A stretch of DNA of 64,000 bases from Amoebophrya sp. A120 (lineage: Eukaryota > Sar > Dinophyceae > Syndiniales > Amoebophryaceae), in the NCBI GenBank assembly GCA_905178155.1, contig CAJINV010000011.1, positions 3,313,077-3,377,076 of the forward strand, given 5' to 3'. Of this stretch, positions 29,614 through 40,135 are shown piece after piece (position 1 is the first letter of the stretch; each line of letters begins with the position of its first letter). Position numbers and translations under genes: made by a program. The notes below the pieces were generated by a model that searched no databases, was not told the origin of the DNA, and saw nothing but the letters and a program-made list of their open reading frames with translations.

Positions 29614-31802
29614 ATGAGACAACACTCGGGGCCGCGCCAGCCGTCCGGGCGGAAGAGGGTGGTCGCCCTGATCTATCTATCCCACAGGAAAAACCAGGCA
29701 GGGCATACAACCTGTGATGCAAAAATAGATATACTTACACAAAATCTCATCTCATGCGTGTCTTCAGCAGCATGTTATATGTAGTGAGGTCACCGAACGG
29801 TTCTAACCAGGGAGTTTTTTTGACACCTCCCGTGAAAAACGACCGGCAGTCTTCAAGCGGCCGGAAGTGTTTTTGAGCATAAAAAGTTTTCACTTATCAA
29901 GCGGCCGGGGCGTTTGCGGCAAACAAGCCCGGTCGAAAACTATCGATTCGCACTTGATAAAACGACGCAGGGGAGCCGGCAAAAGGGGCGCCCTTCTGAG
30001 GCGCCCGCCGCCTTAGTTCCTGGCGATTTGGGGCGCCCAAAAAAGGGCGCGCAAAAAACGCGCCCAAAATCAGAACAGCGAAACAGCTCGGCACGGCCGC
30101 GATTTCGGAGCATTTTGGGCGGCCGCGAAAGCGGCCGCCTTTTCGCCGGTTTTAGAGCCTGGGAAGCTTTGCAAAAAGCGCCGGCGTGAAAAATAAATAC
30201 GCGAAAAATAAAAAGCGCGCCAGACGCGCAAAGCCAATCCGCATGCTATGGGCCCGGTTTTTCTTCGCTTTCTGGGCGGCCCCCGTGGCACCCGGATCGG
30301 CCCCATAGCATCGGGGCTGGCTTTCGGAAAGTAATTTTGGAAATGTGCCAAAATTTGCAACGTTTCCCAAGTGGCCATCATACCGTGCGGCATAACGTTA
30401 CTCACGGTGGTATGGCGAACCCATAAAAAGCAAAGCCGCGGCCAAGGCTGCGGTCGGCAAAAAAACGCCCAGGACCTCACTACCCCCGCCCCAGCGGCTA
30501 TATTTGGTACATATAGGGTCGCCCATGACAAGATTTTTCTGTGAGTTTATTTTTGCATCACAAATAATGATATGCCCTGGCGCCTGTTTTTTTCTGTGGG
30601 ATACTACCGGGTGGCGGCCAGCCGGATCGCGGACGAGTGTAGTAGCACCGGCCTGGAGCGAGGAAAAAATACGAAGGGCACCAAGACCAGCTATACTGAT
30701 GAGGCGACCACCAATAATGACATCCACGATGTGGCGGTGCAGGCGCTGAAAGAGACCAGAACATTCCTCGACCGAATCAATGTCGTGCTGAAAAACCATT
30801 TAGAAGTCAGCAGCACGACACCTGGAGTTATTTTTCCGCTTGTTTATTCATCCCACAGTGTAGTGGATGAAGGCGCGGCTGCCTCATTGCTGCGTGCGGT
30901 GGGTAGTGGTTGTCCTTCTGGGAATGGAACAAAATCGTCGTCGGGACCACCGCCGAGCTGCTCGGAAGATGAGGCCAGCGTGCTGAATGCGGTCTTGGAG
31001 GAAGAAGGCGGTGAAACGAGCAGTACATGCGTTGTTTACCTCCCTTTTCGCTGTAGTCTAATTTTATTTGCTGTGTAATAAGTATTTTTAGCTTGTCAGA
31101 AGTCGCGGCGCATAAGAAGGACCACCTAGTTTTTGCTTATACAGTGCCGAACAAGCTTGCCATTGTTTTTCTTTTTGCCGTTTTAGTTCATGGTGGTTCA
31201 TCATCCCGCTCCTGCGCATCGAATGACGTCCATGCAATTACTTTTACCCATAATTCATCTTATCACTATCAGACGATGACGGGCCGCTGCAAACTAGTCC
31301 CGGGGTGTACGCCGGCACGTTCGCAGCCTGTACGCGAGCTTTGCGGCGGTGGTAAAGAGTTTATTTTCTACGTTATGATATGAGAATCATAATCAACAAT
31401 ACTCAATCTCATGGCCATGTCTTTGTCTCCCACCTGCATGGAGTTGTTCCAATTGGACCCGCATGTACGAGAGCAGGTGCGAAGATCTTGGTCTGCCAAA
31501 ATATTATCAGCGCCGCCAGCAGCCGGGGGGGATCTTCGTCTACGGCGGCCGCGGGCGGCAGACTACTGTCGAATTACACCAGTGTGTCCTCGTCGCCACC
31601 CGTGCGCCGTGGCATTTTCGACCCCCGCGAAGAGGTGAGTCCCTTTGTGCGGAGGCGGAAGCTGCCGCCGCTGCAGAATGTCGGTAGCTCCTCGTCGTCG
31701 GGCCCTCGCAAAACTGCAGCACAGCGCAACAGCAAATTTTCCACTTCCCCCGTCAGTCCCGAAGAACGCGGTGCGAGCGGTACAACTGGGCCGCGTGGCT
31801 AG
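29614..31802 (+). CDS. Hypothetical protein; 3' exon structure tentative
   Basis: The first two exons (29614-29677 and 30609 onward) are joined across an introner and read MRQHSGPRQPSGRKRVVALIYRVAASRIADE.. in frame. A helical part (DVAVQALKETRTFLDRINVVLKN) and Ser/Gly-rich parts follow. The simplest model stops at TAA 31076-31078 (177 residues). A longer model with GT-AG introns 31023-31099, 31129-31272 and 31349-31443 adds exons 31100-31128, 31273-31348 and 31444-31802. It gives 942 nt, 313 residues, ending in a Ser/Arg/Pro-rich tail (FDPREEVSPFVRRRKLPPLQN) and TAG. I prefer the longer model because the last exon has typical codon bias. No family is recognised. Confidence 0.5.
29678..30603. 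mobile_element. Introner of a single type, split by a nested 732-bp element
   Basis: Left TATCCCACAGGAAAAACC and CAGGGCATA. Right TATGCCCTGG and TTTTTTTCTGTGGGATA. TSD ctatc/ctacc. The host introner alone would be about 194 bp. Confidence 0.88.
29778..30509. mobile_element. Hairpin-rich element, copy 2 (732 bp), nested in an introner
   Basis: Exactly as long as copy 1 at 27473-28204 and roughly 90% alike by eye. The inverted GTAGTGAGGTC/GACCTCACTAC pair and the chain of GC hairpins are conserved. It sits in an introner of a different family and a different gene from copy 1. Confidence 0.85.
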
Positions 31803-32671
31803 TAAATGGAGAAAGTACTTAAAATCACGACTACTTCGGGGCGGGCCGCGTGACTAGTAAAACCAACGTACAGCACGGGATGAAAAATAGAACATCAAAT
31901 GCAGCAGTTCGCGGAACAAGCACGGGCGCCCATCGACTTTTTGAAAGATTGGATCTGTCCTCAAATAAACGACCTTAGTTTTTCTTGTGGAACCACCGCC
32001 ACCCTCCAGAGTAACTTTGTACGATGTCAAACCCTGTACGCGTCAAGTTGTCTTGCTCATGTAAAATTAAAGTAAGAATCACCATCGGAGAAGGGAAGTG
32101 GAGTCCAATGAATATTCAAGGTGCAGCACTTGGTGTTTCTCGAGCGTGCGGCACGCTCGAGACTAATTAGGCACTGCCTAATTAGAAGTCACCAGCCTTT
32201 GATCGTTCAACATCCGTTCATGCGTCAACTTCGTGTCGTTCGTATAGATCCTCGACCTAATTTCGTTTTGCAGGAATCGGACGTATTTGATTGTGTTTCC
32301 GACTTCGCACGTGATATTCTCAATACAGCTTGGTGATCGTTCAGATCGCTCCTACTTCTTGAGCGAAAAGTACTACCGGATGCGCTAGCTGCGAAGACGA
32401 GGGGCCACGCGCAGCTTTCCGGTTCGAATCGTCTTGATAGCGTGTTGTCCTCGTGAAGATCACTTTAACAGCCTAGAAGACAGGAGTACAATTCGTAAAG
32501 TCAGTACATAAAGTCAAAAGCATCTTCGCTGTAGTTCTACTGCATAGAAGCATTCCAGTAGGAGCCGATTGTTATAGGCGTACTAGGAAATAATAACGAC
32601 CTGTGCGTCGTCGTCGTGCTGCCTGGATACTGTGCTTCTTCTTTAAGGCTTTGGAGGTTTCATAAGGCAAG
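31803..32671. other. Intergenic, 869 bp, contains twin hairpins
   Basis: No gene. It holds the paired perfect hairpins listed separately. A GGTTCGAATC box at about 32414 was examined and is not part of a tRNA fold. Confidence 0.55.
32139..32185. repeat. Two adjacent perfect 23-nt hairpins
   Basis: 32139-32161 has arms CTCGAGCGTGC/GCACGCTCGAG around a single base. 32163-32185 has arms CTAATTAGGCA/TGCCTAATTAG around a single base. One base separates them. The two stems are unrelated in sequence but identical in design. Confidence 0.9.
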
Positions 32672-33684
32672 ATGGCCGATACAGCTTGGCGGGAAGGATG
32701 GAAAATCAACGAGCAAACGTTACGAAAAGCCCCAAGCTGGACAACCTTGGGGAGGAAGCACGAGCTGCAGACGAGTATAATGTTTTTGGTGAACTTCTCT
32801 TTTCCTTTTCGTTTCCGGATTCGTTGTTATTGTCTTCTCGATCATGAGCAGTTCGCATTCCTCAATTCTCTCAGCTGCTTAAGGGATTTTTTGTGAAGAT
32901 TTATTGTCGTAAGTATAGTACATAAAAATCGCATGCAAAAAATTATAAACTGCAGGCATGAACCGCAGTGGGCCGCACAACCAGTTTTCCGAGCTGAAGC
33001 CTTCCGCCGAACAGGGCACCATCAAATCGCGAAACACCTGGATACAAAAGCACATGCGCGCAACGCAGTGGGTCCCTGGGCCGGGCGCGTATTTTAATTT
33101 TTATATATGACAAGTCTACTTGATGCAGTGTTGTGCTTCTGGTTCTGTGTTTTGGTTTTATCCTTTCCGATCATGCTGAAGTTTCTAATTTATTTCTCCG
33201 CGTTATCACTATCAGGTACAAAAAGTCCGGTGATTTCCCAGCAAAGGAGGACATAGACAGGCAAAAGTTACGCGAGCGTGGTCCAAACTTCAGCTTCACG
33301 AAGGACGTATATTACTCATTTTTTCAATATTGCTTTTTTGTACAGTTTTTCGATACAACTGGGCAGTAAAGGCTGTTGTATTTTTGCATGAAGATGACCA
33401 AGTTTGTCTATAGATAGTACAACATGCAAATTGTCTTTGTCGTGCTAAATATCGTCCTGTTCGTGTCTTCGCTAAAGCGGTGACAAACGAAACAATAAAA
33501 ACAGCTTCGCGAGACGGTGTACGAGGTTAAAAAGGTGCAAGTAAGAGCCAACAACCACAACTACCCACACTTCACCGCAACCTACACGCGAAACAAGGCC
33601 ACCCGGGCCTACATGCAGAGTCCCGGGGCCGGGGAACACATGCAATACACCACGTTCGGTCAGGGCACGTGGAAGAAAAAATAG
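32672..33684 (+). CDS. SHIPPO-like protein with only GT-AG introns
   Basis: Exons 32672-32774, 32956-33088, 33216-33306 and 33505-33684 (507 nt, 168 residues, TAG). Introns of 181, 127 and 198 nt are all GT-AG. The protein starts MADTAWREGWKINEQTLRKAPSW. It carries WVPGPGAYKKSGDFP, a textbook Pro-Gly-Pro-Gly-Ala-Tyr SHIPPO motif, then RGPNFSFTKD, and later SPGAGEHMQYTTFGQGTW. The reading is fixed by phase agreement at all junctions. It is the second SHIPPO-type gene within 8 kb, and a role on axonemal microtubules is inferred from that family. Unlike its neighbours it holds no introner. Confidence 0.8.
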
Positions 33685-34753
33685 TGACCTCGGCTATTGG
33701 ATGAAATGTACCAAATTAAAACAGTAATTGTGTGGCGGATTTTATGCTTATATTGATTGAACTTGTTCCGTTGCTGTTGGCCGCGTCTATTGGCTTGTTG
33801 TAGGATCATTGTCATCTTTATGCTAGTACAAAAGTAAGTTGTTACGCCGGTTTGAACATAGCAGGAGAGGCAGGTTCATCACTTTTCTACCATGAGTCGT
33901 GCGTGGAAATGTTGACCGTTCAACACCGTTTGTACCAGCGCAGAATCTCTAGCTTGTTGATTGGAAGAACCGTTGTCAGAACAACTTGATTGGGCGATTT
34001 TTAATAATATTATGTCGCACAGCGGAGCGGAGTCCGACTGCTCTGTTATACCCTCTGTGCTAGGCTGCAGCGCCGCGTTTGTATGATTAGCTGCTGACAT
34101 TGAAAACCTCTATGTGCAAGAACAGGACTTGGAGCTTGATCGGAAAAAAAAAATGTAGCGGAGTTTCGGCCTGCTATGCAGGTTTTGATGTTATGTTGAA
34201 TCGGGAAACAAAAGAAGTGTTCACTTTTACATTTTTTTACTCCAGGATAAAACAACTTGAAAAGTCAAGAAACGGACAGGAAAGTAGTAAAAGTGCGGAC
34301 GCGGCAATAATGCCTTCATCGGTTGGATACCAGAATGGAAATTTGTCCGATAGTTCGTGAGACTTTTCGTGCTTTATTGGCGTCCGAAAGATACAGGTCC
34401 ACTTTGCGTTTTTATCCTACCCGTGTTTTTTTTCTCCTATCCGTCCCTTGATTTTGATTCTCAAGACCCGTTGCAGCTTTCATTTCTTTATCTTTGCGCA
34501 GACGCCGTGTATCATAGTTAGATAGTATCAAGGATCGTAATGGTCACACCCACTGAGCTCTTCTTTCGCAATGAAAAATGCATCATGAAAAGGAACCAAA
34601 ACACAATTAGTCTTCTGCAATTCATTTTTTTTTTGATTTGAAAGTACTACTTTCTAGACATACCAATGGAATACAGTTTTTATTTTCCAAGAAAATCCCA
34701 CTACAAGAACAGCTGGCATAAAACAACAAAACCGACCTGAGAGAAGACACAGC
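33685..34753. other. Intergenic, 1.07 kb
   Basis: No supported gene. Several poly-A/T runs (for example near 34146 and 34626). Confidence 0.5.
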
Positions 34754-36821
34754 ATGGCGAGCCTCGGTTTCCCTGCAGCGGAGGGCGCAGATGGCCTGCC
34801 TGCCGCCCAGGATCTTCACACCATGCAACACAACGGCGCTGCTTTAGCTTCACAGTCCACCACGACGACCCGAGATCAGGTACTACAAAACGCACGAGTG
34901 ATGTCTTCCACCTCTGATCATTGCGGCAACTACGACAAGCCGGGCGGGAAAAACAGAAAGCGAAAGGTTCTGTTGACGGCTTTCGGGCCGTTTGGCGAGG
35001 TGAGTCAGAACCCCACTGAGGTCCTGTTACGGGAATTCGTTCGCGTGTTTTCCACCGGGGGGAGTGAAAAAACCAAGTGGTTCCGGTCCAAGATGGACCT
35101 CACCGCTGTGATCGTGGAAGTGTCCTGCAACAGTGTGCACGACGTGCTGGCAACGCACAGAAGCAGCGGCCAGAGGATCTTCTTTTCATCTGGGCCGACG
35201 AAAATAAAACCTGACGGAGATCTTCACATCAAAGAAGCAGAAGCGAATATAACTGCCGATAATGAAGATTTATTTGATGGCTCAGCAGCACACAGAACAG
35301 CAGAGCTGGACGCAAAAATTCGAGACAAGTCGGGTCACGTGAGAATACCTCCGGTCCTCGGAGCAGCAGGTGGCCCGCCGTCCTCCGCTGTGCCTTACGA
35401 CGACCCTTTGAATGCGTGTCGGATCGGCCTGCTGCAGTTGTTTCCCCCGCCGGAGGAGGCAAAACCTACACAAACCGGCTCATTTAAGCCGGAAGATGCT
35501 TTTGAACGGATGAACGCGGGCAGCGAAGACGTCATGCAGGACGTGCACGGTAGCGTCAATGATTCGTTTGAGCAGATGAACGCGAGCGACGTGATGCAGG
35601 ACGTGGAGGACGTAAGTGACTGTGATGCGCCGGCCCATTTAGTTCACCCGCGCGAAGCAGGTGCTCCGACGAGAAAAAGCGACGACGGCGGGGAACTGGA
35701 TGCTGTAGACAACGAGCAGACTGAAGAAGATGAAAGCGATAGTACTAGCGAGCTCGCCATCCACTTTGGCGTTTATGCTAGTTCGAAGGAGTATTCGCTC
35801 GAGTGCCGAGGGCTGAATTTCGTCGACCTGCAGAGCAATCCGGACGTGCAGAACTTTCGTAAACGAGGGAAAATTGTTGAAAAAAATGTTGATGCTGACG
35901 GAGGAGGAGGACGTCGAAAAGGTGGACATATTGAAAGTAGGAAGTCGAAAAGGATATTAGTAAATGCAGCGACCCAAAAATCTACTACTTCGACTTCCAT
36001 CCCTGCGCCGCGCGAGATCTACACACAGCTTCCGCTTACCCAGCTCCTCTCCAAGCTCCACGATCGAAACCTTACGCATTGCAAATATGTCTGGGTCTGG
36101 ATCGGGAAGAATACAAGTTTGATGTCCTGCTCGGCCAGCATGATTCTCAAGTCTGTCATGGTTTTTACCCAACCACCTCGTTTTGTTATTCTTCGGAAAT
36201 AACGCATGGCAGACTGAGTTTTTTGCTATGCAGAACAGGCAACAGACTCAAAAACTTGTCATGCTTGGCCGTGTCTATATGAAAACCCGTATCTTCACAA
36301 GTTTATTCCAGACCCAGATCGATATTTGCAGTGGATAGGCCTGCGACAGGTGCATATCAGCACACACGCGGGCACGTATTTGTGCAACTACCTGTACTAT
36401 CAAATGCAAAAATGTCTGGGTCTGGAAGATTGCCAGGTTTGTCATGCACGCCTTACACGTCCCGTGACGTCTGTGATGTATGTCCTAGCATCACAGATTT
36501 TCTGAGTGCTTCTTGATGCCTTCCCTGCATGAGAAATGCCCTGCGCAAGTGGCAAAAACTGGACTCCTATTGCTGGTCATGCAACACATATTTGTTTAGA
36601 ATCTAAAAATAGCATGACAAGTTTGGATCCTCCCAGACCCAGACATATTTGCAAAGCATATGTACTTTCAAAGTCTGCGCTGTAGCGGCCAGACCCTGTT
36701 TGTGCACGTTCCGACCTTCCAAGACCTGCCTCTGCACATCCAGCAGAACTACTTTGCCGCGATTCTGGAGGAATTGCTCCTGCTGCTGGACGAGCAGGCG
36801 GACGAGGGAAATCTGTCATGA
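34754..36821 (+). CDS. Pyroglutamyl-peptidase I (peptidase family C15)
   Basis: Exons 34754-36072, 36343-36397 and 36666-36821 (1530 nt, 509 residues, TGA). The enzyme removes N-terminal pyroglutamate from peptides. VLLTAFGPFGEVSQNPTEV (about residue 73) is the family's first block. AIHFGVYASSKEYSLECRGLN matches the central beta strand. LPLTQLLSKL and HISTHAGTYLCNYLYF carry the catalytic Cys (about 454). TLFVHVP carries the catalytic His (about 473). The family is about 210 residues long; here some 190 acidic, low-complexity residues are inserted between the first and central blocks. They include two related units, ERMNAGSEDVMQDV and EQMNASDVMQDV. The insertion lies between core elements, so the fold could survive. 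Both introns are introners, and they flank the short exon with the catalytic Cys. Confidence 0.88.
36073..36337. mobile_element. Introner, family IE-1
   Basis: 265 bp. Left TACGCATTGCAAATATG (TAT changed to TAC), right CGATATTTGCAGTGGATA. TSD aacct/ggcct. Confidence 0.83.
36398..36660. mobile_element. Introner, family IE-1
   Basis: 263 bp with exact TSD tgtac. It is separated from the previous introner by a single 55-nt coding exon. Confidence 0.9.
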
Positions 36822-38724
36822 AAGGAACGCACAGTAGTAACTAAGGCTCGTTGAAGTTGAACAAGCGAGGGCGAGTTGCGTCGCTCCGCTTCGAAGCGCG
36901 GGAAGATTTTGGTTTCGTACAACTTGTCCCACTCGGATCTATTACTTCCTTCGAGCAACGTCAAAAAGAATCAATAATGAATGGCACCAAATGTCAACGT
37001 TCGCGGCGAAATATTTTTTGCCAACTTGTAGAAAAATGTCGATAATGAATTTTCATTTTGCGGATCACGAAACGCAGGCACATCGAGGTGAGAATCCATG
37101 TGCCACCTTTCTAGTAAGTAATCGGTTCAGGAGCTTCAGATGGCAAGAACTCCCTTGCTGATGATGTTCAACACTTCTCAATGACTTGGTATAATAATCT
37201 GTTGCGAGGAACACGAACAGGAACTCGAACTCAACATCTGGCCGCAAGCAGCCTACACAAGATCTTCCCTTTTCTAGATCGGATCATAACTTGTCTGTTC
37301 TGGTGCGGAAGAGGATCTCACTTTTCAGTATGCTTAGTATTAAACCATTGCTGTTGGAGTCTTCGGCCGGCTCGGGGACGAGCTAAAGATCTACATTAGT
37401 TTACTTCCCTACCATCTACCGCAAGATAGGACAAGGAACACGGCTCAATGTTATCCACTATTTGGGCTCGATCTCCTGCTTTGTACTTGTAGATGTCCGT
37501 ACTGAAAGTGACGATGAGGTTTTTTATTTTACCAGAGGTCCTGCTTTTATTTTACCAGAGGTAACAGCACAGGCTTTCTTTTGTCGTTTTTTCATATGAT
37601 TGGTCGTTTGAATTATTGAAACTTGACAGCGAACGGGAAGGTGCAAGAATTTGTTCGCACAAAATCATGAAGAATAGACAGTCGCGGCGCTAGAAGAGTT
37701 TTTCCGACGCTTGATCGATATTATCCTACAATCCCTGCACTTGCTGCACCTTATGCAACCAGAAAATTTATTAGCACTAGAATCTTGATTTCTAGCGCAA
37801 AAAGCTTCCATTTCTTCTATGTGTCGTGTCTGTGTGTCTTTGATAATATAGCCAGAAACCGGCCTCACGCACTACTTGTAGGATTATTCCCTCCTTCTAT
37901 TGTAATTTGACTTTCATTCGCTTTTGTATTAGAAACCATCCCCCCTTTAGCATATTTCTTTGGAATAAAGCAGGCACGCCTCTGAAACATATTGCGGCTG
38001 CGGCATCTAAATTCATCGATTGTTTTTACAAATTCACTTTTGTCATTTTTTCCTTTTCCCCTCAGCTGCTACGTAAAGTAAAAATCCCGAAAGCGAGACT
38101 TCTCCTGCTCTCTTCTGAAGCATCGCTGAGACCACCAAAGGCAATCGACTATAGGTGCGGAGTGTTGAGACGACGTCGAGGTAGTAGTAACACTTGAACT
38201 TCGTCGAGCAGAGAGCGGAGATCATATTAACAGTTCTGTGAAATGATAACTCGCAAATAAGCTTGAAAGTTGAAATTCAATAATAGCCTCGCCCCTACCT
38301 CCCCCACTACTTAACCTTATCGACGGTCTCTCGAACCTCGTCGCAAGTGCGCACAACATCGGACTTGGCACGACGCGCAAAAAAGCAGAACCTTTCCGTG
38401 CCGGGAGAAGCCGCCTTGTTATCTCGCCATCAAATTAGAAGGAGCAATAGTAAAGCCGCTCAATAAAAAGAAGTCTGTCGACCTGCTTTCTTCTTGATAT
38501 CGAGACCACGGATAGCTGAACGACTACTCGTTCTCGGAGAGGAGAAGTAAAAAGTAGACAAACGAAACGGCGCCCCCGACAACGAACGATACACGAATTT
38601 CAAAAATTACGGTAGAAGAGGCACACTGTTTGCAACGTGTGCTGCGGACGAAGAACGACAATAACGTGCGGGTTTTTTTGAATTGAGAACACGGAAAAAT
38701 TCTTCAAAAAGTTCTACAAACAAG
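36822..38724. other. Intergenic, 1.9 kb
   Basis: No supported gene on either strand. One short direct repeat (TTTATTTTACCAGAGG, at about 37524 and 37547). Confidence 0.5.
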
Positions 38725-40135
38725 ATGGTGGTGCGAGAAGAAAGCAAGGACCCCAACGTTACCACAAAGGGGGAGGTATAGAAATTTTTCAGACGAACGA
38801 TAGTTTCATTGATTTTTTTACCAACGCGCTAATTAATATGAACATGAAGGATAGTGTCCATGGGCAACATTCCAACGGACGTAGTTGTCAACATAATTCC
38901 ACTTACTATTTTACAAATATCCCGAGTTGATTTTCTTCTTCACTGCAGTTCCCGAAAGAAACAAGCAGGCGAAGAATTAGTATAAATGAAAAAAAATAAA
39001 AATCCAGGTGCGGGGCGAGTCGCTGGCAGAAGCTGGGTCAGATTTAGAAAAGAAGGCGAGCGGGAGCACGCCAACAACGAATTCAAAACCCTCGTCTGTC
39101 GTTGAAGAGCCAACAACCTCAACGGGAGAGGAGGTACAGGAACGATAAGAATAATTAGGCTTCGAGCTGTTCTGAAGATTGTGTATGAGTTTAGTAACTC
39201 ACAACTGAAATTGATTTCTTTGTTTTTTTTGCATGTACGAGTAGTGAGGATGAAATAGAAGTTGCAGTTGGTTTTTTACACGACAAATCTTACTACGACC
39301 GAAAATAAAATTGCACCAGGTATCGGGCATTCCGAAGGGGCCGGCGTTTAAGTGGGACAGTGACGAACTGAAAAAGTTCTGGGAAGAATGCTTCTCACCA
39401 AATTACAACTCCCTTATCTTCGACGGACTCCACCCAAAGGCGCTCTGCTCAAAAATCTGTACAAGGGTTTTGCTTGCTTCTGTTCGTGCTCTCTGCATGA
39501 TTCATCTGCATAGATAGTGCTGGTTTTCAACACAATGTCAACAAGCATAAGAGTTGTAAAAATCCGAATGATTATTATACAACGAAGAACCGTCAACAAT
39601 TAAAATTATCCGCAATATCAGGTAATGACGTGCTGCGAACAAATATCAACGTAAACTCGGCAAGTAGCAACCCCAACGACCGACTACTGTGCTTCGAGGT
39701 ACTGAGCAACCTGGAAGCCAAATTCATCGAACTCGGCATCGTGCAGAAGCCAACACCAAAGTATACAGCTGATCAATGAATTTTCATTTGGTAGCCCATG
39801 ATTAAGTACTTATTTATCCGTGAAGATGATGGTTGCGTATGTGTTGTTTGTCGATTGTGAGGTTTTGGGTTTCGATTTTGTCGATTTTGACAAATTCTGA
39901 AGCTGTATTTGTCATGCAAAAAGTCATACCATACCTATGCAATAAAAAACGAAACAGGATGACCGGCAACCCGAACCACCAACAGTACCAGCGCGTGTCA
40001 CATCAGGACTGGAACCGGTTCGCGGGGCATTTGGCTGCGAAAAACCAATCTCTGGAGGCCTGGGCGCGGGAATGCGTGGAAGAGTCGATACGCCTGCTCA
40101 GTGCGCCAAAGCGCAACGGAATGGCGCGGGCGTGA
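38725..40135 (+). CDS. Hypothetical protein with four GT-AG introns
   Basis: Exons 38725-38775, 39008-39133, 39320-39458, 39622-39760 and 39958-40135 (633 nt, 210 residues, TGA). All four introns (163-232 nt) start GT and end CAG. The N-terminal 60 residues are Ser/Thr/Glu-rich and probably disordered. The middle (FKWDSDELKKFWEECF, LLCFEVLSNLEAKFIELG) and the end (RVSHQDWNRFAGHL..ARECVEESIRLL) are helical and look like a small folded protein. No family is recognised. It is one of two complete genes here with no introner. Phase agreement at every junction supports the model. Confidence 0.72.

Noticed and set aside
27592-30531. Minus-strand frames of 65-153 residues conserved between the two 732-bp elements.
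   Set aside because: Conservation follows from overall DNA similarity of the copies; lengths differ between copies and no transposase-like motif is seen.
32395-32440. GGTTCGAATC box resembling the T-arm of a tRNA gene.
   Set aside because: The flanking bases do not pair into a T-stem, and no acceptor or anticodon stem is found upstream.
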